From: Synergistaceae bacterium | GTDB lineage: Bacteria > Synergistota > Synergistia > Synergistales > Synergistaceae | Direction of reading: 5' to 3' | DNA length: 8,433 bases | Assembly: GCA_031273585.1 (NCBI GenBank) | Contig: JAISRP010000057.1 | Span: 1-8,433, forward strand | Shown here: positions 1 through 6,282 of the stretch, one piece after another | How the letters are laid out: each line of letters opens with the position of its first letter | How positions within the stretch are numbered: the stretch's first letter is position 1 | Notes under the pieces: generated by a model | The model's input: only the letters and a program-made list of their open reading frames with translations | The model's database searches: none | Told to the model about the DNA's origin: nothing | Translations under genes and position numbers: made by a program

Positions 1-98
1 TTGTACATATACGCGCCGGCGCGAGCCGCGCGCATCGGTCCCGCCGGTATATAATAACATCTGCCGCGGCTTAGAGGTCGCTCATGGAAAACCCAGAT

Positions 99-295
99 CA
101 GAGGACAGGACCTTGGGGCGCCGCCCCAAACCCCGCCAGGGAGCGCGGCTCCCAGGACCCTATTTTTATTTTTTTGGTTTTAGGCCGCAGGGCGAAAACC
201 AAAAAAATGGGAAGGGGGTCCGGGGGACTGGTCCCCCGGCGGGCGTGGGCGGCGCCCACGGTCTTGATCGGTCTTGATCCGGTCTTGATCCTCTG
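99..295. repeat. Compound intergenic repeat made of five consecutive hairpins
   Basis: A non-coding block of perfect or near-perfect inverted repeats, read directly: 113-129 (TTGGGGC/GCCCCAA), 139-153 (GGGAGC/GCTCCC), 168-208 (a 14-bp stem, T-rich arm against A-rich arm, 13-nt loop), 220-239 (CCGGGGGAC/GTCCCCCGG) and 244-260 (CGTGGGC/GCCCACG). The ends look like imperfect terminal inverted repeats: CAGAGGACAGGACC begins near 99, and the reverse complement of the far end reads CAGAGGATCAAGACC. Modules recur elsewhere in the window: the 244-263 module at 6228-6247 in opposite orientation (19 of 20 bases), and the 220-239 palindrome arms at 5380-5400. This suggests a REP/BIME-like or MITE-like dispersed family. 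Whether it is mobile, a terminator cluster or a nucleoid-protein target cannot be told from one copy. No convincing gene lies in 1-350. Confidence 0.7.
260..290. repeat. Triplicated decamer GGTCTTGATC
   Basis: Three copies of GGTCTTGATC occur at 260-269, 270-279 and 281-290, with one extra C between the second and third. They sit at the edge of the hairpin cluster and just upstream of the infC promoter. Copy number of such short direct repeats often varies between strains. A role as a protein-binding array is possible but unsupported. Confidence 0.85.
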
Positions 296-315
296 GTTTG
301 GCTCGAATTTGGGCG

Positions 316-343
316 TTGCATTTGCCGCCGTTCGTGGTATACT
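316..343 (+). promoter_or_regulatory. Sigma70-type promoter for the infC operon
   Basis: TATACT at 338-343 is preceded by TGG, giving an extended -10 (TGnTATACT). TTGCAT at 316-321, 16 nt upstream, is a weak -35, which an extended -10 can tolerate. A start site near 350 would give a leader of about 150 nt before infC, fitting the attenuator-like hairpin found there. It is the best promoter match upstream of the translation operon, but I cannot exclude read-through from genes before the window. Confidence 0.6.
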
Positions 344-366
344 CCGAAATGTTGAAATAAGAAGCG

Positions 367-469
367 GAGGAGTGCGCCTCTCACCTGCCGGCATCGTGTC
401 GGCGGGTCAATAGGGGGAAGAATTTTACGAATCCTTGGGGAGCGGCGCATGTGCGTTACTCCCTTTTTT
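367..469 (+). promoter_or_regulatory. Structured infC leader with intrinsic terminator (attenuator)
   Basis: The leader contains, in order, a small hairpin (GAGG 367-370 / CCTC 377-380), a stronger one (ACCTGCCG 383-390 / CGGCGGGT 400-407), and a terminator-like hairpin (GGGAG 438-442 / CTCCC 459-463 with an inner CGC/GCG stem) followed by six T at 464-469. The G-run at 413-417 could pair with CTCCC 459-463 and act as an antiterminator. In Firmicutes the infC-rpmI-rplT operon is controlled by L20-dependent attenuation in the leader. Assigning the same mechanism here is inference from position and shape. The start codon lies 30 nt beyond the U-tract. Confidence 0.6.
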
Positions 470-483
470 GATTTCCATTCATC

Positions 484-492
484 GGGAGGTGG
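484..492 (+). promoter_or_regulatory. Shine-Dalgarno that selects the AUU start of infC
   Basis: GGGAGGTGG lies 6 nt upstream of ATT at 499. No in-frame ATG, GTG or TTG is at a suitable distance. A second purine-rich match, AAGGAGG at 520-526 inside the gene, precedes an in-frame GTG at 538 by 11 nt and is the alternative. Confidence 0.7.
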
Positions 493-498
493 TTTGTC

Positions 499-1140
499 AT
501 TAGCAATACCAACGTCAACAAGGAGGATGAGCCGCGCGTGAACGCCATGATTCGCGCAAGCGAGGTTCTGCTGATCGACGATCAGGGGAACAAGCTCGGG
601 GTGGTCCAGACGTCAGAGGCTATGAAGCTGGCTGAGGAGAGGGACCTCGACCTCGTGGAGGTGGCGCCCCTTGCGCACCCGCCCGTCTGCAGGATTCTGG
701 ATTACGGAAAGTATCGCTTCCAGCAGCAGAAGAGGGACAAGGACGCGCGCAAGAAGCAGAAGAATCAGACCGTCAAGGAGATGAAGATGCGCCCGAAGAT
801 CGACCAGCATGACTACGACTTCAAGGTCAGGGCGATCAGGAGTTTTCTGGAGGACGGTCATCGCGTGAAGGTCTCCATATTCTTCAGGGGCAGGGAGATG
901 GCCTTCCTCGACAGGGGCCGCGAGGTCCTAAACAGGGTAAGGGCGGACATCGAACCCCTCGGCAAGGTGGAGACCGAGCCGCGCATGGAGGGGGCGTACA
1001 TGAGGATGATGGTCAGCCCCACCGCGATCGCCGTTCCCTCCCAGAAGCCGGATAAGCCGAAGGCGCCCAGGGAACCCAGGGCGGCGGATGCGGCTGAATC
1101 TCCCGCTGAGGGCGGTCCGGGCTCGAGCAATGAAGGATAA
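499..1140 (+). CDS. infC: Translation initiation factor IF-3 with probable AUU start
   Basis: IF3 binds the 30S subunit, prevents premature 50S joining and checks the start codon and initiator tRNA. The protein is 213 aa when read from ATT at 499. The N-terminal domain carries the family signature around RVNAMIRASEVLLIDDQGNK (residues 13-32) and DLVEVAP. A basic linker (about 75-95, rich in Lys, Arg and Gln) joins it to the C-terminal domain (KEMKMRPKIDQHDYDFKVR onwards, to about 178). After the usual end near MVSPTAIA there is a tail of about 35 aa rich in Pro, Ala, Glu and Lys. I chose ATT because the RBS is well placed and because the residues before RVN match the normal IF3 N-terminus. 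A start at GTG 538 would remove them. AUU initiation is the known autoregulatory hallmark of infC in other bacteria. The gene heads the rpmI-rplT-pheST operon; rpmI follows after 18 nt. Confidence 0.95.
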   Translation: MSNTNVNKEDEPRVNAMIRASEVLLIDDQGNKLGVVQTSEAMKLAEERDLDLVEVAPLAHPPVCRILDYGKYRFQQQKRDKDARKKQKNQTVKEMKMRPKIDQHDYDFKVRAIRSFLEDGHRVKVSIFFRGREMAFLDRGREVLNRVRADIEPLGKVETEPRMEGAYMRMMVSPTAIAVPSQKPDKPKAPREPRAADAAESPAEGGPGSSNEG

Positions 1141-1158
1141 CAGGGGAGGAGAATCGTT

Positions 1159-1356
1159 ATGCCTAAGATGAAATCACACTCGGGGACTAAGAAGCGCTTC
1201 AGCCTGACGGGCTCGGGGCACTTGTCGTATCAGAAGAGCGGACGCCGTCACATACTGGTCAACAAGCGGCAGAAGAGGCTCCGCAGCCTCCGCAGGAAGG
1301 GCATCGTGACGCCCTCCTTCGAGGCGAAGATGAAGAAACTCATCCCCTACGCATAG
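1159..1356 (+). CDS. rpmI: 50S ribosomal protein L35
   Basis: A small, very basic 65-aa protein of the large subunit, of standard length for L35. It begins MPKMKSHSGTKKRFSLTGSG, the usual L35 opening (PKMKT-SxxKKRFxxTGsGk). The middle is rich in Arg and Lys and resembles the family pattern in which a His-Leu/Ile-Leu-x-x-K segment is followed by KR-R-LRR-x-x (here HILVNKRQKRLRSLRRKG, about 31-48). The C-terminus KMKKLIPYA fits the family ending. A strong SD (AGGGGAGGAG, 1142-1151) sits 7 nt before the ATG. It lies between infC and rplT, the canonical order. Confidence 0.96.
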   Translation: MPKMKSHSGTKKRFSLTGSGHLSYQKSGRRHILVNKRQKRLRSLRRKGIVTPSFEAKMKKLIPYA

Positions 1357-1497
1357 TTCGGGGCCGGCCCTCGCCCGGAGCATTGGCGTCCGGCGCGTGT
1401 GAGGGCAGGGCTGATGGGATGTAAGGAGCGTTCATGACGTTGGGTTCGCATAGCGCCCGCACATGGCGCGCGAGTCAGGATAAGGAGTGACCTTGAA
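1357..1497 (+). promoter_or_regulatory. Structured rpmI-rplT spacer, possible control site
   Basis: At 141 nt this is by far the longest gap in an otherwise compact operon. It starts with the perfect palindrome GGGCCGGCCC (1361-1370). It can fold into a nested structure: outer stem GCCCTC (1367-1372) / GAGGGC (1401-1406) and inner stem CCGGA (1375-1379) / TCCGG (1389-1393). The outer stem competes with the palindrome, so alternative folds exist. No U-tract follows, so it is not an obvious terminator. L20 is a known autoregulator of this operon in E. coli, so an L20-binding site is conceivable, but nothing in the sequence proves it. Confidence 0.35.
1434..1490 (+). CDS. Possible 18-codon leader ORF before rplT
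   Basis: ATG 1434 is preceded by AAGGAG (1423-1428) with 5 nt spacing and opens an 18-codon frame, MTLGSHSARTWRASQDKE, ending at TGA 1488-1490. Its stop overlaps the SD of rplT (AAGGAG, 1482-1487), the geometry of a translationally coupled leader peptide. The peptide resembles nothing I know and is short enough to arise by chance, so I hold it only as a possibility. Confidence 0.2.
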   Translation: MTLGSHSARTWRASQDKE

Positions 1498-1854
1498 ATG
1501 CGAGTGAAGGGTTCGAGCGCGAGCAGAAGAAAGCTGAAAAAACTGTTCTCAATAACCAAGGGCTACTGGGGACGCAAGAAGAACGTATATCGCAGGGCGC
1601 GGGAGGCGTACCTGAAGTCCCTCTCCCGCATGTACCACGACCGCAAGCGCAAGAAGCGCGACTTCCGCAGGCTGTGGATAACGCGCATAAACGCCGCCGC
1701 GAGGTCGAACGGGATGCAGTACAGCGTCCTGATGAACGGGCTCAAGAAGGCCGGGGTCGTCATCAACCGCAAGATGTTAGCGGACCTGGCGGTGCATGAT
1801 GCGGCCGCGTTCACGCAGCTCGTGTCGAAGGCCAGGGAGGCCCTGGCGGTATAG
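1498..1854 (+). CDS. rplT: 50S ribosomal protein L20
   Basis: L20 binds 23S rRNA early in large-subunit assembly and in several bacteria also represses its own operon. The 118-aa length is standard. A basic N-terminal arm (MRVKGSSASRRKLKKLFSITKGYWGRKK) precedes the hallmark KRDFRRLWITRINAAARSNG (about residues 57-76) and the C-terminal globular part with NRKMLADLAVHDAAAFTQLV (about 91-110). The N-terminal arm is more divergent than the core: after MRVK the usual Arg-Gly/Ala stretch is replaced by GSSASRR. The SD AAGGAG (1482-1487) is 10 nt from the ATG. pheS starts 2 nt after the stop, so coupling is likely. Confidence 0.96.
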   Translation: MRVKGSSASRRKLKKLFSITKGYWGRKKNVYRRAREAYLKSLSRMYHDRKRKKRDFRRLWITRINAAARSNGMQYSVLMNGLKKAGVVINRKMLADLAVHDAAAFTQLVSKAREALAV

Positions 1855-1856
1855 TA

Positions 1857-2894
1857 ATGAAGGAACGGCTGGCGGAACTGAGACGGGAGGGCGAGGCCCG
1901 CATAGCGGCCGCCTCCACAACCTCGGAGCTCCAGAACGTGAAGGCGTCCCTCATCGGCAGGAGGGGCGCGCTGGCTGACATCATGAGGGAGATCCCATCT
2001 CTCGATGTGTCGCTTCGGCCTGAGATGGGATCTGCCGCGAACGACCTCAAAAATTTTTTAGTCAGGCTCGCGGAGGAGAGGGAGGAGGCGTTGAGGCTGG
2101 CAGGTTCGGCGATATCGCCGGACTTCGACCTCACGGTCCCCGGCATCGCCCCAGACGGCGGCGCGCTGCACCCGATAACGCAGATGTGCTATGACTTGAA
2201 CGACGCGTTCCGGTCGCTGGGTTTCGAGATATTTCAGGAGGGCGAGATAACGAGCGAGCTCTACGCATTCGACAACCTGAACTTTCCGCCGGACCACCCG
2301 GCCCGCGAGAGCATGGACACGTACTGGATAGCCGGACACGACTCCGGGCGCGGCGGGGACCGCCTCTGCCTGAGGCCGCACCTGACGGGAGCGAGCGTCC
2401 GCTACATGCAGACGAGACGCCCGCCGTACCGCTTCGTCTACCCGGGAAGGGTCTACAGGAACGAGACGACCGACGCCCGGCACGAACGGGCGTTCTTCCA
2501 GTACGAGGCCCTGATCGTCGACAGGGAGTTTCCGTTCTCCGCCGGCAAGGTGATGGTGAAAAGCATCCTTGACAAGGTCTTCGGGCGGGACGTCCCGGTG
2601 CGGATGAGGGTGGGGTTCTTCCCATTCGTGGAGCCGGGTTACGAGATCGACATGGGCTGCCTGGTGTGCGGCGGGACCGGCTGCAGCGTGTGCAAGCACG
2701 TGGGCTGGATCGAGATAATGCCGGGCGGGACTCCTCACCCGAACGTGCTGAGGGCGTCCGGGCTCGACCCGTCAGAGTACACCGGATTCTACGTGAACAT
2801 AGGGCTCGACAGGCTCGTCATGATGCGCTACGGCGTGGACGACGTGAGGCTGTTCCACAGCGCGGATCTGCGCTTCCTGAGTCAGTTCAAGTAG
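1857..2894 (+). CDS. pheS: Phenylalanyl-tRNA synthetase alpha subunit, divergent Cys4-containing type
   Basis: Catalytic subunit of the alpha2-beta2 enzyme that attaches Phe to tRNA-Phe; 345 aa, slightly longer than E. coli PheS. Residues 1-85 form the charged N-terminal coiled-coil arm. The class II core follows: motif 1 region HPITQMCYDLNDAFRSLGF (105-123), motif 2 VYRNETTDARHERAFFQYE (199-217) with Q215 and E217 in the expected pocket positions, FFPFVEPG (254-261), and motif 3 with GLDR (316-319). A C-x2-C-x4-C-x2-C cluster (C268, C271, C276, C279) suggests a small metal-binding loop absent from the E. coli protein. Several pocket motifs differ from consensus: HLTGAS for HTSxxQ (175-180), PGGTPHP for GxGMVHP (289-295), and GFYVNIG for GFAFGxG (310-316). 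The start is set by close coupling to rplT and the normal N-terminus; no strong SD is visible (GGCGGT, 1845-1850, is the nearest). pheT follows after 16 nt. Confidence 0.95.
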   Translation: MKERLAELRREGEARIAAASTTSELQNVKASLIGRRGALADIMREIPSLDVSLRPEMGSAANDLKNFLVRLAEEREEALRLAGSAISPDFDLTVPGIAPDGGALHPITQMCYDLNDAFRSLGFEIFQEGEITSELYAFDNLNFPPDHPARESMDTYWIAGHDSGRGGDRLCLRPHLTGASVRYMQTRRPPYRFVYPGRVYRNETTDARHERAFFQYEALIVDREFPFSAGKVMVKSILDKVFGRDVPVRMRVGFFPFVEPGYEIDMGCLVCGGTGCSVCKHVGWIEIMPGGTPHPNVLRASGLDPSEYTGFYVNIGLDRLVMMRYGVDDVRLFHSADLRFLSQFK

Positions 2895-2910
2895 CCGGGG
2901 GGTAGGGAAT

Positions 2911-5355
2911 ATGAAGTTATCGCTCGACTGGATCAAGGACTACGTCGAACTGCCGGCGGACCTGGACGTCTCCCGTCTGATGTACGACCTCACGATGTCG
3001 ACCGTCGAGGTCGAGGGTGCGGAGAGGATGTCGGACCGGTTCAGGAACATGGCGGTGGGCGTAATAAACGAGATCGTTCCTCACCCCAACGCTGACAAGC
3101 TCAGAATTTGCCGCACTGACATCGGGCATGGCGACGTGAGGGAGATAGTCTGCGGGGGGATAAACCTGGCCCGCGGCATGAAGGTGGCGGTGGCGCATCC
3201 TGGCGCGCTCGTCCGCTGGCACGGCGAGGGCGAACCGGTGGAGATAAAGAACGCCAGACTGCGGGGCGTCGAGAGCTACGGCATGATCTGCGCGTCATCG
3301 GAGATAGGGCTGTCCGAGCTCTTCCCGTTTAAGGAGGAGGCAACGATAGTCGACCTCTCGGGATTCGAGGCCCCGGCAGGGACGGACCTGGCGGCAGCGC
3401 TGGGCCTGGACGACGTTCTGCTAGAGATAGACAACAAATCGCTCACGAACCGCCCCGACCTGTGGGGGCACTACGGAATAGCCCGGGAGCTGTCCGCGCT
3501 CTACGATGTCCCGTTGCGCGGCCTGCCGGATTTCAAGCTTCCGGACGGGGCAGCGGATGTCAGGGTCGCCATAGAGGACCCGGCTAAGTGCTCGAGGTAC
3601 ATCGGCGTCAGGATCGACCGGGTGTCCACGAAGCCGGCCTCGTTCGGGATACGGAGCAGGATATGGCGCGTGGGTATGCGCCCGATAAACGCGCTGGTCG
3701 ATGTGACGAACTACGTGATGCTGGCGGTGGGTCAGCCTACCCACGCCTTCGACTCGGGCAACATCGAGGGCGGCATAACGGTTCGCAGGGCACGTGACGG
3801 GGAGCCGCTGCTGCTCTTAAACGGCAGGGAGCTGAGGCTGTCCTCGGGCGACCTCGTGATAGCCGACGACAGGGAGGCAGTTGCCTTAGCCGGGATCATG
3901 GGCGGCGCGAAGGACTCCATTCTGGACGACACCACAAGCATAATACTGGAGATAGCGAACTTCGAGCCCATAGGGGTGAGGGTGACGGCGCAGAGGAACG
4001 ATCTGCGGACCGAGGCGTCCGTGCGGTACGAGAAGGGCATAGACCCCCAGCGCGCCGATCAGGCGCTGCGGCTGGCGGCGGACATGTTCGCCGCGGAGTT
4101 CCCTGAGATGACCGTGACTGGGTACCGCGACAACTACCCCCGCCCGCTCGAGCCGACGCGCGTCGAGGTGTCCTTGGACTGGATGGCGCGCCGCATGGGA
4201 AAGCGCCTGGGCGACGGCGAGATAAAGGGGATGCTCTCCCGCCTCGGGTTCTCCGCTGAGATATCCGGGGACCTGCTGCTGGCCGGGTCGCCGTCGTGGC
4301 GCTCGACCGGCGACATATCGCTGCCGGACGACATAATGGAGGAGATAGCCCGCCTCCACGGATACGAGAACTTCGAGCCGACGCCGATAACGACCACGTT
4401 CGAGCGGTCGATAAATCAGCGCGGCGTCGACCTCGAGCGCTGGCTGCGCGAGTACCTGTCGTACCGCTGCGGGATGCAGGAGGTCTTCACGTATCCCTGG
4501 GTGAAGGACGAGTACCTCGACGCGGTCTTCCCGGACAGATCGGGGATGCTGGAAATTTCCACCCCCCCCGCGCCGGACGAGAGACATGTCCGCTCGTCTC
4601 TGCTGCCGAATCTGCTCGGAGCAGTGTCCGGGAATGTGCGATACTTTGATGATTTCGCGATATACGAGCTGTCGCAGGTGTTCTTCGACAGAAACTATGC
4701 GTCCGCCTATGACGGGAGGGAGCTGCTGCCGGAGCAGAGGCGGCGCGTGACCGGCGCGTTTGTAGGCTGGGAGAACGGCGTGCCCGGGCTCTTCAGGCGA
4801 GCGAAGGGCGTGGTCGAGAACATAGGGCGGTACGTTCACGTCGAGTCCCTGTCTTTCGGCCAGTCCGCACGTCCGCACTGGGCGGATGAGACGGTATGGC
4901 TCAACATATCGAGCGGCGGAGCCGAAGCCGGGCATCTCGCCCTGCTCTCGAAGCGTTCCGCACTGGCGGCTGGGATAAAGCAGTCGGCCGTCATGGTGTT
5001 CGACATCGACGTGGACTCGCTGATCCCTCTGCCGTCGCGCACGAACAAATACGCGCGCCTGCCGGAGTACCCGCAGGTCGAGTACGACATATCGATGATC
5101 TTCGGCGATGAGACGAAGTGGGAGAGCGTCGAGTCAGCCGCGCTTGGCAAGCGTGGCGCATCGGACCTCGTGCGCTCGGCGTCGTTCGTGGACGAATACC
5201 GCGGCAAGCAGATTCCGCCGGGGAAGAAGTCCATAACCATCCGCCTGGTGATCGGGTCGGACAGGAAGACCCTGACGTCCGACGAGATAGAATCCTCCGC
5301 CGCCGCGGTAAAAAAACGCCTCATAAAACAGCTTGGCGGCGAGGAGAGGACGTAA
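2911..5355 (+). CDS. pheT: Phenylalanyl-tRNA synthetase beta subunit
   Basis: Beta subunit of PheRS, which binds tRNA and hydrolyses mischarged Tyr-tRNA-Phe; 814 aa, close to the usual 790-810. Domains in order: N-terminal MKLSLDWIKDYVELP; an EMAP/OB-fold tRNA-binding domain (about 44-150, with HPNADKLRICRTDIG); the B3/4 editing domain (about 215-390, with LVDVTNYVMLAVGQPTHAFD, then GIMGGAKDS and ILEIANF); B5 (about 410-480); the catalytic-like fold (about 490-690, beginning near DDIMEEIARLHGYENF); and the C-terminal FDX-ACB anticodon-binding domain (about 715-810, LPEYPQVEYDISMIF onwards). Purine-rich RBS sequences (GGGGGG 2897-2902, AGGGA 2904-2908) precede the ATG. It is the last gene of the operon and converges on the BI-1 gene. 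Confidence 0.97.
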   Translation: MKLSLDWIKDYVELPADLDVSRLMYDLTMSTVEVEGAERMSDRFRNMAVGVINEIVPHPNADKLRICRTDIGHGDVREIVCGGINLARGMKVAVAHPGALVRWHGEGEPVEIKNARLRGVESYGMICASSEIGLSELFPFKEEATIVDLSGFEAPAGTDLAAALGLDDVLLEIDNKSLTNRPDLWGHYGIARELSALYDVPLRGLPDFKLPDGAADVRVAIEDPAKCSRYIGVRIDRVSTKPASFGIRSRIWRVGMRPINALVDVTNYVMLAVGQPTHAFDSGNIEGGITVRRARDGEPLLLLNGRELRLSSGDLVIADDREAVALAGIMGGAKDSILDDTTSIILEIANFEPIGVRVTAQRNDLRTEASVRYEKGIDPQRADQALRLAADMFAAEFPEMTVTGYRDNYPRPLEPTRVEVSLDWMARRMGKRLGDGEIKGMLSRLGFSAEISGDLLLAGSPSWRSTGDISLPDDIMEEIARLHGYENFEPTPITTTFERSINQRGVDLERWLREYLSYRCGMQEVFTYPWVKDEYLDAVFPDRSGMLEISTPPAPDERHVRSSLLPNLLGAVSGNVRYFDDFAIYELSQVFFDRNYASAYDGRELLPEQRRRVTGAFVGWENGVPGLFRRAKGVVENIGRYVHVESLSFGQSARPHWADETVWLNISSGGAEAGHLALLSKRSALAAGIKQSAVMVFDIDVDSLIPLPSRTNKYARLPEYPQVEYDISMIFGDETKWESVESAALGKRGASDLVRSASFVDEYRGKQIPPGKKSITIRLVIGSDRKTLTSDEIESSAAAVKKRLIKQLGGEERT

Positions 5356-5364
5356 CTGAGACCC

Positions 5365-5401
5365 AAAAAAAACAAACAGCCGGGGGACGTCGTCCCCCGG
5401 C
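5365..5401 (-). terminator. Intrinsic terminator of the BI-1 gene, possibly bidirectional
   Basis: A perfect 10-bp stem, GCCGGGGGAC (5379-5388) / GTCCCCCGGC (5392-5401), with a 3-nt loop lies between the convergent stops of pheT and the BI-1 gene. Read on the - strand it is followed by TGTTTGTTTTTTTT (down to 5365), a good U-tract. On the + strand only TTTT at 5406-5409 follows, after a GC-rich gap, so termination of pheT would be weaker. The stem arms match the palindrome at 220-239, so this terminator may derive from, or double as, a member of the repeat family. Confidence 0.85.
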
Positions 5402-5440
5402 CGCGTTTTACCGGCCCGCCGCCCCGGCGGTCAGGCGTCC

Positions 5441-6142
5441 CTATCTGCGCTTGCCGAAGATCCTTAGCAGGAAGAGGAACATGTTTATGAAGTCGAGGTA
5501 CAGCTTGAGCGCGCCCATCACCGCCATGTTGCTGCGGACGTCGTCGCCGGCTCTCATCTCGCGCGCCATCGCCCGGATCCTGTTCGTGTCGTAGGCCGTT
5601 AGCCCGGTGAAGATTATGACCCCCATGATGCTGATCACGAGCTCCGCCCTGGAGCTTCCGACGAACATGTTGATGAGGAGGGCCACTAACAGGCCGACGA
5701 GCCCCATCATGAGGAAGCTCCCCCACGACGACAGATCCCGCTTCGTCACCGTCCCGTAAACGCTCATAGCGCCGAACATGGCGGCAGTGGTGAAGAACGC
5801 GGTCGAGATGGACTCCCTCGTGTAGATCAGCATGATCGGAGTCAGCGTCAGCCCGTTGAGCAGGGCGTAGACGAAGAACATCACGCTGGCCGTCGTCGGG
5901 TTCATGGTCATTATCCTGGAGGACAGGTATATCACTATGCCGACCTCGGCTATCGCCAGGATTATGAATGTCCACCGGCCGATCAGAGCGGATAGCAGAG
6001 TCTCCGACGTCGACGTCACATACGCCGCCCCTCCGGTGATGATCAGCCCCAACATCATCCACGCGTACACCTTCGTCATGAAGCCCTGGGCCAGCACATC
6101 GCCGGCGTTTGAAACGGAACTGTAGGTTCTTGGTTCATTCAT
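5441..6142 (-). CDS. Bax inhibitor-1 / YccA family integral membrane protein
   Basis: A 233-aa multi-spanning inner-membrane protein of the BI-1 (YccA/YbhL/LFG) family. Segments estimated by eye at 24-42, 55-74, 85-107, 112-130, 141-161, 166-184 and 207-228 give the seven-helix layout of the family. Signatures are the N-terminal FMTKVYAWMMLGL (21-33), GLTAYDTNRIR (180-190) and the C-terminal ALKLYLDFINMFLFLLRIFG (211-230). D185 and D217 correspond to the conserved acidic pair linked to a pH-sensitive calcium leak in the B. subtilis homologue YetJ. Bacterial roles vary (YccA inhibits FtsH in E. coli), so the function here is open. I chose ATG 6142 because GGGGAGG (6151-6157) lies 8 nt upstream. 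The in-frame TTG at 6169 overlaps the -10 box and would precede the transcript start. It is transcribed alone, convergent to pheT and divergent from the adenine deaminase gene. Confidence 0.93.
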   Translation of the reverse strand: MNEPRTYSSVSNAGDVLAQGFMTKVYAWMMLGLIITGGAAYVTSTSETLLSALIGRWTFIILAIAEVGIVIYLSSRIMTMNPTTASVMFFVYALLNGLTLTPIMLIYTRESISTAFFTTAAMFGAMSVYGTVTKRDLSSWGSFLMMGLVGLLVALLINMFVGSSRAELVISIMGVIIFTGLTAYDTNRIRAMAREMRAGDDVRSNMAVMGALKLYLDFINMFLFLLRIFGKRR

Positions 6143-6168
6143 GGATATCGCCTCCCCTTTATATTCCA

Positions 6169-6197
6169 ATTATACATCCCAGGCGGAAAAAATTAAA
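6169..6197 (-). promoter_or_regulatory. Promoter of the BI-1 gene
   Basis: On the - strand TATAAT (6169-6174) is a perfect -10. A weak -35, TTTAAT (6192-6197), lies 17 nt upstream. Transcription would start near 6161, giving a short leader of about 20 nt with the GGGGAGG ribosome-binding site. Confidence 0.65.
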
Positions 6198-6227
6198 TTG
6201 TAGTTTTATCCAAATCGGAGGACGGAG

Positions 6228-6249
6228 GACCGTAGGCGCCGCCCACGGT
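6228..6249. repeat. Solitary copy of the intergenic palindrome module
   Basis: ACCGTAGGC (6229-6237) pairs with GCCCACGGT (6241-6249), with one A.C mismatch and a 3-nt loop. Positions 6228-6247 match the reverse complement of 244-263 at 19 of 20 bases, and the preceding GGAGGACGGAGGACC resembles the left end of the compound repeat near 99-112. It is therefore a short relative of the first repeat, placed between the divergent BI-1 and adenine deaminase genes. Confidence 0.7.
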
Positions 6250-6282
6250 TTTGAACCCGCAGATTTCGAGTTGACCGCAACA

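Noticed and set aside
50..55. TATAAT at 50-55 as a promoter reading to the right
   Set aside because: No -35-like hexamer lies 16-18 nt upstream and no gene follows closely; the better promoter is at 316-343.
260..290. Short CRISPR array
   Set aside because: The decamers are adjacent with no spacers and the unit is far too short.
84..413. Open frames on both strands across 84-450 as possible small proteins
   Set aside because: They run through the hairpin repeats, the promoter and the attenuator, lack a clear RBS, and have repeat-derived composition.
3886..6062. Long - strand frames (349 and 408 codons) opposite pheT and the BI-1 gene
   Set aside because: They are antisense to strongly recognisable genes, are rich in Arg, His and Asp as expected of GC-rich shadow frames, and show no domain pattern.
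6167..6169. TTG start for the BI-1 protein, nine codons upstream of ATG 6142
   Set aside because: It overlaps the perfect TATAAT and would lie upstream of the predicted transcript start; ATG 6142 has a strong SD.
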